From Barthelona sp. PAP020 (Eukaryota > Metamonada: BaSk clade), in NCBI GenBank assembly GCA_040182905.1, contig JARQWU010000093.1, forward strand, positions 1 to 35,186: 35,186 nt of DNA, given 5' to 3'. Positions 19,262-28,651 of the stretch are shown piece after piece (positions within the stretch are counted from its first letter, which is position 1; each line of letters starts with the position of its first letter). The notes under the pieces were generated by a model. It saw nothing but the letters and a program-made list of their open reading frames with translations. It had not been told where the DNA came from and made no database searches. The translations under genes were made by a program, and so were the position numbers.

Positions 19262-20228
19262 TTGTTGTGTTGGACTCTAACAATAGGTGTAATCTTAAGA
19301 AATAATAAAAATGGCCAAATAATTTGCTCCAGAAGTGACATAAGCTTATTTACAGTGAAAGAAAACCCAAAGAGTCATTTTAGTGAATTTCGGAAATACT
19401 CAGGGTGTGAGATCCAGACTGAAAGCACTTTGGGTGAATCCAGGTTGTGTCTTTGGAAAGAATTCCTGACCCTGTTTCTTTGATTTTTTGCAAAAAGCAA
19501 AATTTTAAAGTTTAAACTTTACTTCAGAAAATCTAAAGTTTTCAACAGATCAATCGGGCCTCGAAACCCTTTAACCAAATAAAAACCATTCTTTTTTTGT
19601 TTATTCATACGCACAGGGCTTCTTGGCTTGGAAATAATTACAAAAAAATTATTTCAAAGAACTCACTTTAATTAATATTAGTCAAAACCAAAGCGGAGAA
19701 TTGAAGGACTGAAATGTAACTTCGATGATCAAGTAGGAAAATTTGGTGAAATTCTTCATTCCTATTTTTTTTGTATTTTTTGCAAAAGCAAAATTTTAAA
19801 GTTCTGATTTACTTTTTTGAAAATTAAAAATTGAAGAGGGAAGCATAGAAATATTGGTTTTGATTCCTCTGAAAGAGATTTGTTGCACATTACCTTCAAT
19901 ATTAAATGGCATAACGAAAATTTCATGATGAAATCTTTAACAGCTACAACACAACACAATATAGTAATTGCTCTTTTTCTTTTAAAAAGAATTGTCCAAC
20001 AAGGTATTTTCTATTTTTTAGACAAAGAATCTGAGTTTTGATGAAAGAGGAAGTGGAATGTGAAGTTAATTTTTTTCAAATGAAACATTCTAAGCCCTCT
20101 TCAATTCACTCAGTTGGTAACAAACCTTTCTCAGAGGTTATATCAAAAAAAGAATAAACAACGATTTATATGCAAAGAAAAATTATCCACATGAATGGAA
20201 TAAACATGAAATCACAAAAAAGATCTTT
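18728..20228. other. Non-coding spacer between ankyrin genes 1 and 2
   Basis: These 1.5 kb hold the leader of gene 1 (to about 19261), a roughly 200-bp segment with no counterpart that I see in unit A or C (19262-19469), and the downstream flank of gene 2. Small frames at 18994-19239 (minus) and 19154-19483 (plus) are not conserved between the units and are not called. Confidence 0.55.
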
Positions 20229-22248
20229 CTAATCATCATCCTCATCACTCTTATCACTGTCATTATTTTCCATCTCTTCATCAATATACTGACGCATATT
20301 ACCACCATTCCTTTCATTAATGTCGACCAAATCCCAACAATAGTCGATTGACTTATCAAAATCTCTTTGATTCATGTAAACTCCATCACTGACAAATTCT
20401 CGAATGATGCCACTGCCCACATTCATTGCAACAAGAGTTGATAGAAGATAGCCCTCATTCTTCACTATTTCAATTAACTCGGATTTGGACAAGTGCTCAA
20501 ATTTCAAATCAACAGGTTCACCACTCTCTAATTGTTGCTTAAAGTTGGGGCAGCTCAAAATGCTGTATTTGTTCTTTTTCCATTGTTCATCACTTGTATA
20601 CAATCTGTTGAAAAATAACAGCATATCTTCACCATATAGGTTTATTTCGGGACAATCTAGAAGCATCTTGGCAACATCAAGATGACCTTCTTGACAACTA
20701 ATATACAATGGAGAGCAACCATCTTCATCACATTGATTGGCATCAGCTCCATGGTCTAAGAGCATCTTGGCAACATCAAGATGGCCATTTTGACAACTGA
20801 TATACAATGGAGAGCAACCATCTTCATCACATTGATTGGCATCAGTTCCATGATCCAAGAGCATTTTAGCAACATCAAGATGGCCATTTTGACAACTAAT
20901 TAACAATGTAGAAAAACCATCATTATGACACAAATTAAGATCAGCGCCATGATCCAAGAGCATTTTGACAATATCAAGATGACCTTGCTCACAACTAAGG
21001 TACAATGAAGAATTGTCATAATTCACACATAAATTAACATCAGCTCCATGATCCAAAAGCATTTTAGCAACATCAAAACTATTGTTGTAACAACTAACAG
21101 ACAAGGGAGAAAATCCATTATTCTCACATAAATTAACATCAGCACCATGATCCAACAGGATCTTGACAACATTAAGATGACCTTGTTGACAACTAATGTA
21201 CAATGGAGAAGTACCATCATTCATGCACAAATTGACAGCAGCTCCATGATCCAAGAGCATTGTAGCTACATCAAGATGAGCCTTTTCACAACTAATGTAC
21301 AATGGAGAAGCACCATCATTAATACACAAATTCACATCAGCTCCATGATCCAACAGCATTTTGGCCACATCAAGATAACCTTTTTCACAACTAATAAACA
21401 AAGGAGAGGTGCCTTCATTTATACACAAATTAATTTTAGCACCATGGTCCAAGAGAATTTTGGCAACATCAAGATGACCATTTTGACAACTAACATATAA
21501 TGGAGAAGCACCATAATTCATACTCAAATTAACATCAGCGCCAAAATCCAACAAAAACTCAACAACTTCAATTTGCCCACTTATAGCAGCTCCATACAAC
21601 GTTGTCCTTCCTTCCTTGCCCTGTTTGTTCACATCAACGCCAGTTTTGATACACTGCTTGACAACATCAAGATTACCATCACAAGCTGCATGATAAATCT
21701 TCTTTGGCCGACCATTATCTTCAAATCCATTCACATCGAACCCATCTGGAACAACAACTTGATCCATATTATACTTAACATAAAGTTCGATTTCCTGAAC
21801 TGCACGGTTAACAACCATTGTTGGTAAAAAGAGAAAATAAAGAAAGTAAAAATTCTTTGGATTTTTTCCCATCAAATCAAACATTATTTTGAAGTAGTCG
21901 GTGTCAAAATGAAATTCGATGATTATTTAGACTTGTTTATGGAAAACTTTTCCATGAATTCTTCAACTCTTTCTTGAGATGTCCTTTTTCGATTTGATGA
22001 CACAGTTGTGCTTCGATATTGATTTAAACATTGTGAAAGTTCATCCTAATGTTGTTTTTTCTAATATTTTTTGTCGAAAGACATGTTCCAATTCTTTTTA
22101 CAGATTTGTTGATTTAGATTCTTTTCTTGTGTTGAAGATATCTTTTTCATTTTCTCCTCAATAAGAGTCTCTAGAGTTGGTTGTGTGTAACAACCTTCAA
22201 GTCAAATAAATAGAAGCCGTATCATTTATAATTAATATTTTTTGTTCT
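19470..22248. repeat. Tandem duplication unit B (ankyrin gene 2 plus flanks)
   Basis: This is the second copy of the unit described at 16372-19261, in the same orientation. It has base changes and small indels throughout, including a TAG in the flank where unit A has CAG. The coding regions differ mainly in the middle ankyrin repeats; the ends (N-terminal motif and C-terminal domain) are the most alike. Confidence 0.8.
20229..21818 (-). CDS. Ankyrin-repeat protein 2 with novel C-terminal domain (11 repeats)
   Basis: The protein has 529 residues from the ATG at 21818. An in-frame ATG 22 codons earlier exists (21884), but the same stretch in unit A is frameshifted and stopped, so the shared MVV start is preferred. 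The layout copies protein 1: N-terminal KYNMDQVVVPDGFDV, eleven 33-residue ankyrin repeats, a C-terminal domain with SKSELIEIVKNEGYLLSTL and CWDLVDINERNGGNM, and an acidic tail. Repeats 9 and 10 are nearly identical to each other even in DNA (both carry ANQCDEDGCSPLYISCQ), a sign of recent repeat copying inside the gene. Middle repeats differ from protein 1, so the binding face probably differs while the ends are held constant. The gene ends in TAG. Confidence 0.9.
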   Translation of the reverse strand: MVVNRAVQEIELYVKYNMDQVVVPDGFDVNGFEDNGRPKKIYHAACDGNLDVVKQCIKTGVDVNKQGKEGRTTLYGAAISGQIEVVEFLLDFGADVNLSMNYGASPLYVSCQNGHLDVAKILLDHGAKINLCINEGTSPLFISCEKGYLDVAKMLLDHGADVNLCINDGASPLYISCEKAHLDVATMLLDHGAAVNLCMNDGTSPLYISCQQGHLNVVKILLDHGADVNLCENNGFSPLSVSCYNNSFDVAKMLLDHGADVNLCVNYDNSSLYLSCEQGHLDIVKMLLDHGADLNLCHNDGFSTLLISCQNGHLDVAKMLLDHGTDANQCDEDGCSPLYISCQNGHLDVAKMLLDHGADANQCDEDGCSPLYISCQEGHLDVAKMLLDCPEINLYGEDMLLFFNRLYTSDEQWKKNKYSILSCPNFKQQLESGEPVDLKFEHLSKSELIEIVKNEGYLLSTLVAMNVGSGIIREFVSDGVYMNQRDFDKSIDYCWDLVDINERNGGNMRQYIDEEMENNDSDKSDEDDD

Positions 22249-22289
22249 AAAGTGGTTTAAAAATTTATCAAACCAATCCATCTATTTGT

Positions 22290-22645
22290 AATAAAAAGCC
22301 TGGAAAAACTCATTTTGAGAATTTCAATCAAAAGAAATGACCAACTGTGATTAAATCTTGTGATTAAATATGAAAATTTTAGCTTGCTTGTGAAATGGTC
22401 TTGATAAAAGAAACTGAATCCAGTAAACTTATTGGAATTAGTCAAAATCCTCTAGCAAGAGGAATTTTGAGGCTAAAATTTGTTTTTGAGGATCAAATAT
22501 GAAAATTTCAGTGAAATATTCTTTTAGTAAAAACAAAATTCATGTTAACAGATTAATCGGGCCTTGAAAGTTTTTAACCAAATAAACGCTATTTTTTCTT
22601 ATTCACTCATCAATGCTCCTTGGCCTGGAAATAATAGTGTTCAAT
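22290..22645. repeat. Partial third duplication unit C
   Basis: The flank of the ankyrin unit recurs a third time without its gene. Anchors are AACTCATTT with AAATATGAAAATTT (about 22308-22380), GATTAATCGGGCCTTGAAA (22551), AACCAAATAAACGCTATT and GGCCTGGAAATAATA (22622). Where the unit would continue toward an ankyrin stop codon, it instead runs into the plus-strand gene fragment at 22674. The join marks a deletion or recombination point. Confidence 0.7.
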
Positions 22646-22673
22646 TAAACAACTATTTCTGAATTTTTGAAAG

Positions 22674-23021
22674 AGTGTGCCCTGCAAACTTATTTTGAAA
22701 AATTTGGTGTGTGAACGTTGTAAAAGTGATGTTATTAAGGTTTATTCGATAGTCCCTGAATATGTCTCCATACATCAATTGAAACTCATTGAATTGTCAA
22801 AGAATGATGACTGTGTATTATTCAATTCTATTGATGAAAATATGGACATTCAAATCATCAGAAGTTTGTTAAGTGCGGGTATTTGCATGAATCAAGAAGA
22901 GTATAAAATGATTGTTGCCACATGTTGGGATTTGATTGACATTAACGAAATAAATGGTTGTAACATGTATCTATTTATGAATGAAGAAATCGACCACAGT
23001 GACAATGAGGATGATGATTAG
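22674..23021 (+). pseudogene. Orphan C-terminal domain of the ankyrin family (fragment)
   Basis: The open stretch starts after a TGA, has no ATG for its first 55 codons and ends in TAG. The peptide starts with LVCERCKSDVIKVYSIV and then carries LKLIELSKN, LLSAGICMNQEEYK, CWDLIDINEINGCNM and an acidic end (DNEDDD). The second half aligns with the C-terminal domain of the three ankyrin proteins, in opposite strand orientation to its neighbours. The first part has cysteine pairs rather than ankyrin repeats and matches the degraded gene at 34.5 kb (LACGKC, FSIV). It is therefore probably the remnant of a second gene type that joins a zinc-binding-like region to the same C-terminal domain. A protein from the first internal ATG would have only 59 residues. 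Confidence 0.65.
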
Positions 23022-23457
23022 GTAGTTATTTTTTGTTCATTCAGAAATAAGCATTGAAACATAGATCAATTGGTGTATTGTGATTAAACTGTTAATACTG
23101 GGTTTTTTAAAGTTCCAATTAATTTTGCAAATATGATCAAGTCGTATTTTGTGTTCACAATGAACACTTTTTGAACCTCACGAAAACCATTTAAATTATA
23201 CAAAACAATAAAGCCATCACCAGACATAATCAGCAAAATAGTGGGTGTTACAAAATTACAAAATGAAGAGGTCATGCTTCACCACCCATATCCATTGTGA
23301 GAAGAGGTGACCGGTCATCTCATCCATATAAAGGTTGGTACATTATTTTAAAAAGAACCAACGGAGAAGATACAAAAACCCTTGTGGTTAGAAAAAAGAA
23401 AACTATTTCTTTTATTGATAAATTGTGAATCATATTTTCGTTGTTCAGCAAAAACAC
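23022..23457. other. Intergenic, 3' side of Nup188
   Basis: This 436-bp spacer lies between the orphan fragment and the convergent Nup188 stop codon. A 63-codon minus-strand frame at 23084-23275 contains a stretch, GDGFIVLYNLNGFREVQKV, that has the look of a beta-propeller blade, but it has no other support and I do not call it a gene. Confidence 0.5.
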
Positions 23458-26400
23458 TTACAATTCCTTGATATAATCAAGCATTTTTTCAGAAAATGCA
23501 CTGATTGTACGGTCATAAGACCTCAAACTAGAAACGAATTCTTCAATTGTTTCTACTGCAATTTTTAAACAATTGTTGAAGTATGAACTCTTCAGAATTC
23601 TAAATAACAGTAAAATTGACTTTTCTGCAGACATTATCGCCAGATTGGCATCCGATCTATCAGCCTTTGAATTAGATAATATGATTTCCGGTATCAAGCT
23701 TGCAGATGTGTGAGGTGATAATGAAACTGATTTGCTACTGTGGGTATTCTCTAAAGTAGAAGTTTTTGCAGGAGAACCACCCAAAATTTGAATTGCTATT
23801 TTGATTACCGATATCAAACAACCAAGTGGTGGTTTCTTTCCTTGAGTAGGTTTGTAATTAAAGGTAGCAATTGTATTATCAAAGAAACTTGCTGCTGATG
23901 GAGAAAGCAATATATCAATTCTAGAAACAGAAAGTTCCCCAACAGGAGGTATGGATGTTGCATTAACAAAGTATGATAACAAACAATTAATAAGAACACG
24001 TATTTGATTGTCAATTTTTGCTAATTTTTCATCTGTAATATCATTGTCTTTTTCATCTGTCAAATTGAATATTTTGGTTCGTTTAACAATAGGTGAACAA
24101 ATGATAACAATACATTGATGAAAAAGAGTTAAAAGGAATGAAGAAATAACGCCAAACATGTTACTTTGTTGATCATAATTATCTAAAATGGCTTTGTGTT
24201 GAGGATTAGTGATAAGCATTGAAAATAATGAAGTGATTGATATAGCATTATCAATGTCTGAAGATCTGATGTTTTCAGCAAAGACGAGGTATTTGCTGAG
24301 GGTATTCCAATGTAAAGTTAAGAATTTCATTATTTCATCGGTGATCTTAAGTGTTAAAATAAGACTACTTAAAATAGAGATAATTTTAAGTTCATTGTGT
24401 TCAACATATGAATCAAGACACTCTAAATTTGCATTTAACATTTCAGCAAAATCTTTTGCCCTTGCTAAAACAATCATCAAATCAAATATACTATTTAAAT
24501 CTTCTCTCACCTCAAAATCATCATTAACAAGCAAATAATTCAATAAATTCGATAATAACTTCGAATCCTCATATAAAACTTTCATTTCATCAATCTTTAA
24601 ACCTTCACAACCATTAGCACTTAAAATTAATTGACAGATCAATGGAATAAACTCTGTTTTATTAATCATTAATTCTCTTATCAAATATCTAAACAATCGT
24701 TCCTTCGTTTTCGATCTTCCAGTCATATTTTTCATAGTACCAGGTGTAAAAGGAGTTTGAGGTGGGGGATTTGGAGTCATTCCAGTTACATTCATTCCAC
24801 GTATAGGCGTGTTGTTTCCAACACTAATAATTGAATGATAAGTTGGTTTGACTTTTGAAGACCTCAATAAATAGTTAGTTGTTGATTTTAAACTTCTTTC
24901 TAAAAGGCTTTTATCTTGATTTAGTTTGACTTCCTCCAATATCAAATGTTGAAAGTTTAAAAGATATTCATAATTAGATTCATTGATCAATTCTTCATCA
25001 CAAAAGAAATCAAAAAGATTAACCAAGACATGATAAATCTCAATATAAATTTCAGCATTGTTTAAAGAAAGTACTTTCGAACAATCATTAATATTTCTAA
25101 GCAAAGTTTCCAAAATTTCTGTATTTTTCAAACATTTTGAAAGTTTAAAACTTTTTGGTAAAATTCTGCAAACATTCATCAAATCTTTGAGGAAGGCTAA
25201 TCTTATGTCTATATTAGCTGCATTTTCCAATTCAAACTCAAAAACATCAAGATTTACATTGAAAATGTATTGAATGAATGAATCTTGAATGATAGTAAGT
25301 GAATTGGCAAAAAAATTATTTAAGATTTCACCAACACCATTTGGAAAGGTATTAGTTGAATTGAAGTAATTGGTAATGATTTTAAATGAAATTGCTTGTG
25401 CTTTCAGCAAAATGTTATAATAATTCTCAGCAACAGTTAATTCTTCATAACAAGGTTTTTCAGTAATATCCAAACATAAAGCTTGCAGAACACAATTCCA
25501 AAAATCAACTGTATTGCTCAAAAGATTAATAACTGAGATATAATGTTCATTAGCAAATAGATTAGCAAAAAACTCCAAAATCAATGGAATTAATTCATTT
25601 CTTTTATCAAGGTATTCATTTGAAAAGCCTCTACTGATTAAAGTAATCAAAGATCTAATGATTGGAAAAGAGTTCCATAAAGAATCATCGAAAGTGATTG
25701 ATTCTTGATCTTTCACATTTGTTATTTCCAAAATTTGTTTTGCAAATATGGGATGAAATTCCAAACATCGATTTAGACACTGAATACACATACATTGAGT
25801 GTCAATCTCTTTAATCAAAGGATTGAAGTAAAAAAGAAAAATATTGCTGAAAACTTTAACATTATTGATAAGAATACTGCTCGTATCATTGAAAGATGAT
25901 ATTATTACAAAATAATAGCTTAAAACTTCAAAAATATTCGCCTTAACTTTCATGCTCAAATCAGAATTCAACAACTGTTGAATTTCCAATGCTAAAAAAG
26001 GTATATTGAACAACTTATCAATCAACAAATTATTTTCAACTGTTTTACCTGTATTATTGTTGTTATTCACACAAATAATTAAATTCATCGAATATTTCAA
26101 TAAAATATTCAAAACTTTCAAACTATTTTCATCACAAACATTAGGTGTGGTGATTACTTTTATCAGATGATTGATAAAGGTATAATCTTGTAAAAGATAT
26201 TTACATATGCTATCTTTTTTGCTCATAAACTCAAAAAGAAGTTCAAAGAAGTTTGCTGATTGACTTTCTATCTCAGTTTCATTCTCAATTGATATCTTTT
26301 GTATCAAAACTGAGATTAAACTAAAAATACCCTCTTCATTTGTATTGGTGGTTGAATTCACAATATCTTGCTCAAGCAAAATATTAAACGCTAACTTGAA

Positions 26401-27855
26401 TGTTGGATTCAACAATTCATCATAATATTCACATTCTCTAGCAAATCTCTCCAGTAAACAAGGATCATTGACCAAAAGCCAGTTGATCAAATCGTTGCTG
26501 TTGTTGATCAAAATCAGTTCACCAACCAAATCTAACAATTTCGCTAAACCCATCAAACAGCTAGAATCAGTCTGTAATCTATTGTATAAAGCCTCCGTCA
26601 AACTTCTTAGCATATTTTTAAAGTCTCCTAAGCTTGAAATGCTCATGCCAAATTGTTCCAACAAAGTTGCTTCTGTATCATAGTCAGACATATTCAAATA
26701 TTTAACAAGCTTGTAAAGAAACTCCAAAGCCAAAGATGTTGTTTGAAAAACCATGTTTCCTGCAAGATCATCCAAGGGATCGATCAAAAAGCCCAACAAA
26801 GGAGCCCACATTGGAGCACTGACACCCCATTGAACATATTCAATATTTGCTATATCAGGCGCAATGAGACTCAAAGACGGTATCTTAAGCATCCGACCCT
26901 TTGACCCCTCTGGAATAATGATGTTGGCAAATTGATATGACTCTATGCAAACAACTTCCTTCACATCATCAACAAACCTGGCTTCTACATGTGTTTTCCC
27001 ATCTACATCATAATGAGGACATGTGATAGAATCAACTGCCCTCATAAAACTAAAAGTGCGCAAATAAACATCCTCTTGAAGCTCTTTATCATCTAAATCA
27101 GAAGGGATGGATGACAGCAAACATGTTACGGGAATAGGGTTGATTGGAAACGCACCAATTGCCAAATCTAACAACACATACAAAGGTCCTTCACTAAAAC
27201 TATCAACTTCAGGCATGATGTGACAATAAATAGAACTATCTATTTGAACTAACGTCTTAGCTATCTCACAAGCCTCAATTAACCAGCCTTGACAAATATA
27301 ATCGTTCAAAGTATCATACACTAAAATTAGAAAATATTCAATTGTGTTTGCTATGTGAATTTTACTGATAAATTTGTGACACGCCAAATTTCGAAGAGGG
27401 GATATCAACCAAGGTAATGGTGATGAAGCAACCTCTAAAAAACGTTTACATTCTTCAACAAACGTTTCAACAACTGTAGATTGATCTTCATGACACAAAA
27501 TACAATAAAAGAATAGCCTAAACAATTGAAAATATATTGCATAATCATTAGGCCCAAATAGCTTCAATAACTCTTTAAATTCACCAATTAGTGCATCATC
27601 ATTTACCCAAAATAATCCATCATCTTTGAAAAACAACTTTAACACAGAAGAAAACAAATATAACAAATGAATATCTTTGAAATCATTTTCTTCTTCATTT
27701 TCAACAATAAATTTAATTCGTTCAACAATTTTTTGAAACATAACAAGACGATTCTTTTTTGTCATTGAATCATCTTCAATCATTCTGTATATAGTTGCAA
27801 AAGAACGTTCATATATAACATTATCTAATAAAGACTGATTATTAGATTTCGTCAT
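23458..27855 (-). CDS. NUP188: Nucleoporin Nup188 (inner-ring scaffold)
   Basis: The protein has 1465 residues from the ATG at 27855; one codon earlier is only a TTG. The sequence is helical throughout, as expected for an alpha-solenoid. Two landmarks identify Nup188 rather than its relative Nup205/192: GPLYVLLDLAIGAFPINP at 223-240, and then the SH3-like insertion with IPEGSKGRM at 314-322 followed by VQWGVSAPMW at 341-350, which keeps the W-x6-W spacing of animal Nup188. Nup188 binds Nic96/Nup93 in the inner ring of the nuclear pore. The SH3-like part lies about 250 residues nearer the N-terminus than in animals, so the N-terminal solenoid is short; the whole is also shorter than the usual 1650-1750. 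A flexible Pro/Thr segment (TPNPPPQTPFTPGT) lies near residue 1040. It starts 45 bp from the divergent SNARE gene. Confidence 0.85.
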   Translation of the reverse strand: MTKSNNQSLLDNVIYERSFATIYRMIEDDSMTKKNRLVMFQKIVERIKFIVENEEENDFKDIHLLYLFSSVLKLFFKDDGLFWVNDDALIGEFKELLKLFGPNDYAIYFQLFRLFFYCILCHEDQSTVVETFVEECKRFLEVASSPLPWLISPLRNLACHKFISKIHIANTIEYFLILVYDTLNDYICQGWLIEACEIAKTLVQIDSSIYCHIMPEVDSFSEGPLYVLLDLAIGAFPINPIPVTCLLSSIPSDLDDKELQEDVYLRTFSFMRAVDSITCPHYDVDGKTHVEARFVDDVKEVVCIESYQFANIIIPEGSKGRMLKIPSLSLIAPDIANIEYVQWGVSAPMWAPLLGFLIDPLDDLAGNMVFQTTSLALEFLYKLVKYLNMSDYDTEATLLEQFGMSISSLGDFKNMLRSLTEALYNRLQTDSSCLMGLAKLLDLVGELILINNSNDLINWLLVNDPCLLERFARECEYYDELLNPTFKLAFNILLEQDIVNSTTNTNEEGIFSLISVLIQKISIENETEIESQSANFFELLFEFMSKKDSICKYLLQDYTFINHLIKVITTPNVCDENSLKVLNILLKYSMNLIICVNNNNNTGKTVENNLLIDKLFNIPFLALEIQQLLNSDLSMKVKANIFEVLSYYFVIISSFNDTSSILINNVKVFSNIFLFYFNPLIKEIDTQCMCIQCLNRCLEFHPIFAKQILEITNVKDQESITFDDSLWNSFPIIRSLITLISRGFSNEYLDKRNELIPLILEFFANLFANEHYISVINLLSNTVDFWNCVLQALCLDITEKPCYEELTVAENYYNILLKAQAISFKIITNYFNSTNTFPNGVGEILNNFFANSLTIIQDSFIQYIFNVNLDVFEFELENAANIDIRLAFLKDLMNVCRILPKSFKLSKCLKNTEILETLLRNINDCSKVLSLNNAEIYIEIYHVLVNLFDFFCDEELINESNYEYLLNFQHLILEEVKLNQDKSLLERSLKSTTNYLLRSSKVKPTYHSIISVGNNTPIRGMNVTGMTPNPPPQTPFTPGTMKNMTGRSKTKERLFRYLIRELMINKTEFIPLICQLILSANGCEGLKIDEMKVLYEDSKLLSNLLNYLLVNDDFEVREDLNSIFDLMIVLARAKDFAEMLNANLECLDSYVEHNELKIISILSSLILTLKITDEIMKFLTLHWNTLSKYLVFAENIRSSDIDNAISITSLFSMLITNPQHKAILDNYDQQSNMFGVISSFLLTLFHQCIVIICSPIVKRTKIFNLTDEKDNDITDEKLAKIDNQIRVLINCLLSYFVNATSIPPVGELSVSRIDILLSPSAASFFDNTIATFNYKPTQGKKPPLGCLISVIKIAIQILGGSPAKTSTLENTHSSKSVSLSPHTSASLIPEIILSNSKADRSDANLAIMSAEKSILLLFRILKSSYFNNCLKIAVETIEEFVSSLRSYDRTISAFSEKMLDYIKEL

Positions 27856-27900
27856 CAAGATGTCAAATGTAAAAGAAAGAAATTTCTTTTTATCTAAATT
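27856..27900. promoter_or_regulatory. Putative 45-bp bidirectional promoter, Nup188 / SNARE
   Basis: The start codons of two divergent genes are only 45 bp apart. The interval is A/T-rich and contains no recognisable element. Either the core promoters reach into the opposing coding regions or both genes have almost no 5' leader. Confidence 0.4.
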
Positions 27901-28620
27901 ATGTCACAAGATCCTTTTCCACAAGTAAAAGCGGAGGTTGAAAGTGAGCTAATCGAATTAAATTCATTGTTTGAAAGATATTCACATCTCTCTTCCTTGG
28001 GTGTATTGAATAATGAGTCAAGTCGAATTTTGCATGAATTGAAAACAAAAATTGAACCTTTTGGTGATACAGTAGAAGCTTTAGATACAGCTATTTATCA
28101 TATTGAAAATAATCGTTCAAGATATATCGAAATTGATGATGAAATGCTTACAGAAAGAAAAAAGTTTATTAAATCATGTAAATCACAGTTTAGAGATATA
28201 AAAAGAGGATTAGATGACATTCATTCAGGTTCAATTACCCCTACTAACGTTCAAAAAGCTCATTTATCCGTTGAAGATAAATTTAAGAAGGAAGTCGAGA
28301 AAGATAATCAAAATTATTTGGATAATTTTGAGGGTCAATTGATGGAAGAAATGAATCAACAAGATACTCAGGCTGAAATGTTGTTAAAAATGACCAGAGA
28401 ATTGGGTGAAATCACTTTAGCTATTTCTGATGAAATAGACATGTTGGATGACACTGTTGAAGTTGTAAATGAAAGAATATTTGTTACAAATCGTCGAATG
28501 GACAAAATGGATGTATTTATGGAAAAAATTTTGAATACCTCTGATACCAAAAAGGGTATTGTAGCCATTGTATTGTTTATTTTTACTTTGTTCCTTATAT
28601 ATAAAATGTTGATTGGTTAA
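27901..28620 (+). CDS. Syntaxin-6-type Qc-SNARE
   Basis: The protein has 239 residues. Residues 4-100 match the syntaxin-6 N-terminal three-helix domain: DPFPQVKAEVESE and LFERYSHL at the start, AIYHIENN (64-71) and RKKFIKSCKSQFRDIKRGL (86-104). A SNARE motif covers about 155-210, followed by a C-terminal membrane anchor (219-238, GIVAIVLFIFTLFLIYKMLI). Syntaxin-6 relatives act in fusion at the trans-Golgi network and endosomes. Aligning without gaps on the MLDD/MLED patch places Glu178 (SDEIDMLDD) at the ionic zero layer, where Qc-SNAREs nearly always have Gln. The cactin gene begins 31 bp after the stop on the same strand. Confidence 0.9.
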   Translation: MSQDPFPQVKAEVESELIELNSLFERYSHLSSLGVLNNESSRILHELKTKIEPFGDTVEALDTAIYHIENNRSRYIEIDDEMLTERKKFIKSCKSQFRDIKRGLDDIHSGSITPTNVQKAHLSVEDKFKKEVEKDNQNYLDNFEGQLMEEMNQQDTQAEMLLKMTRELGEITLAISDEIDMLDDTVEVVNERIFVTNRRMDKMDVFMEKILNTSDTKKGIVAIVLFIFTLFLIYKMLIG

Positions 28621-28651
28621 TTTTTTTTTTCCAATAATTTTATTTTTATGC

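Noticed and set aside
23084-23275. 63-codon minus-strand frame with a propeller-blade-like stretch
   Set aside because: It is too short, has no second blade or neighbouring exon, and lies in a spacer that otherwise looks non-coding.
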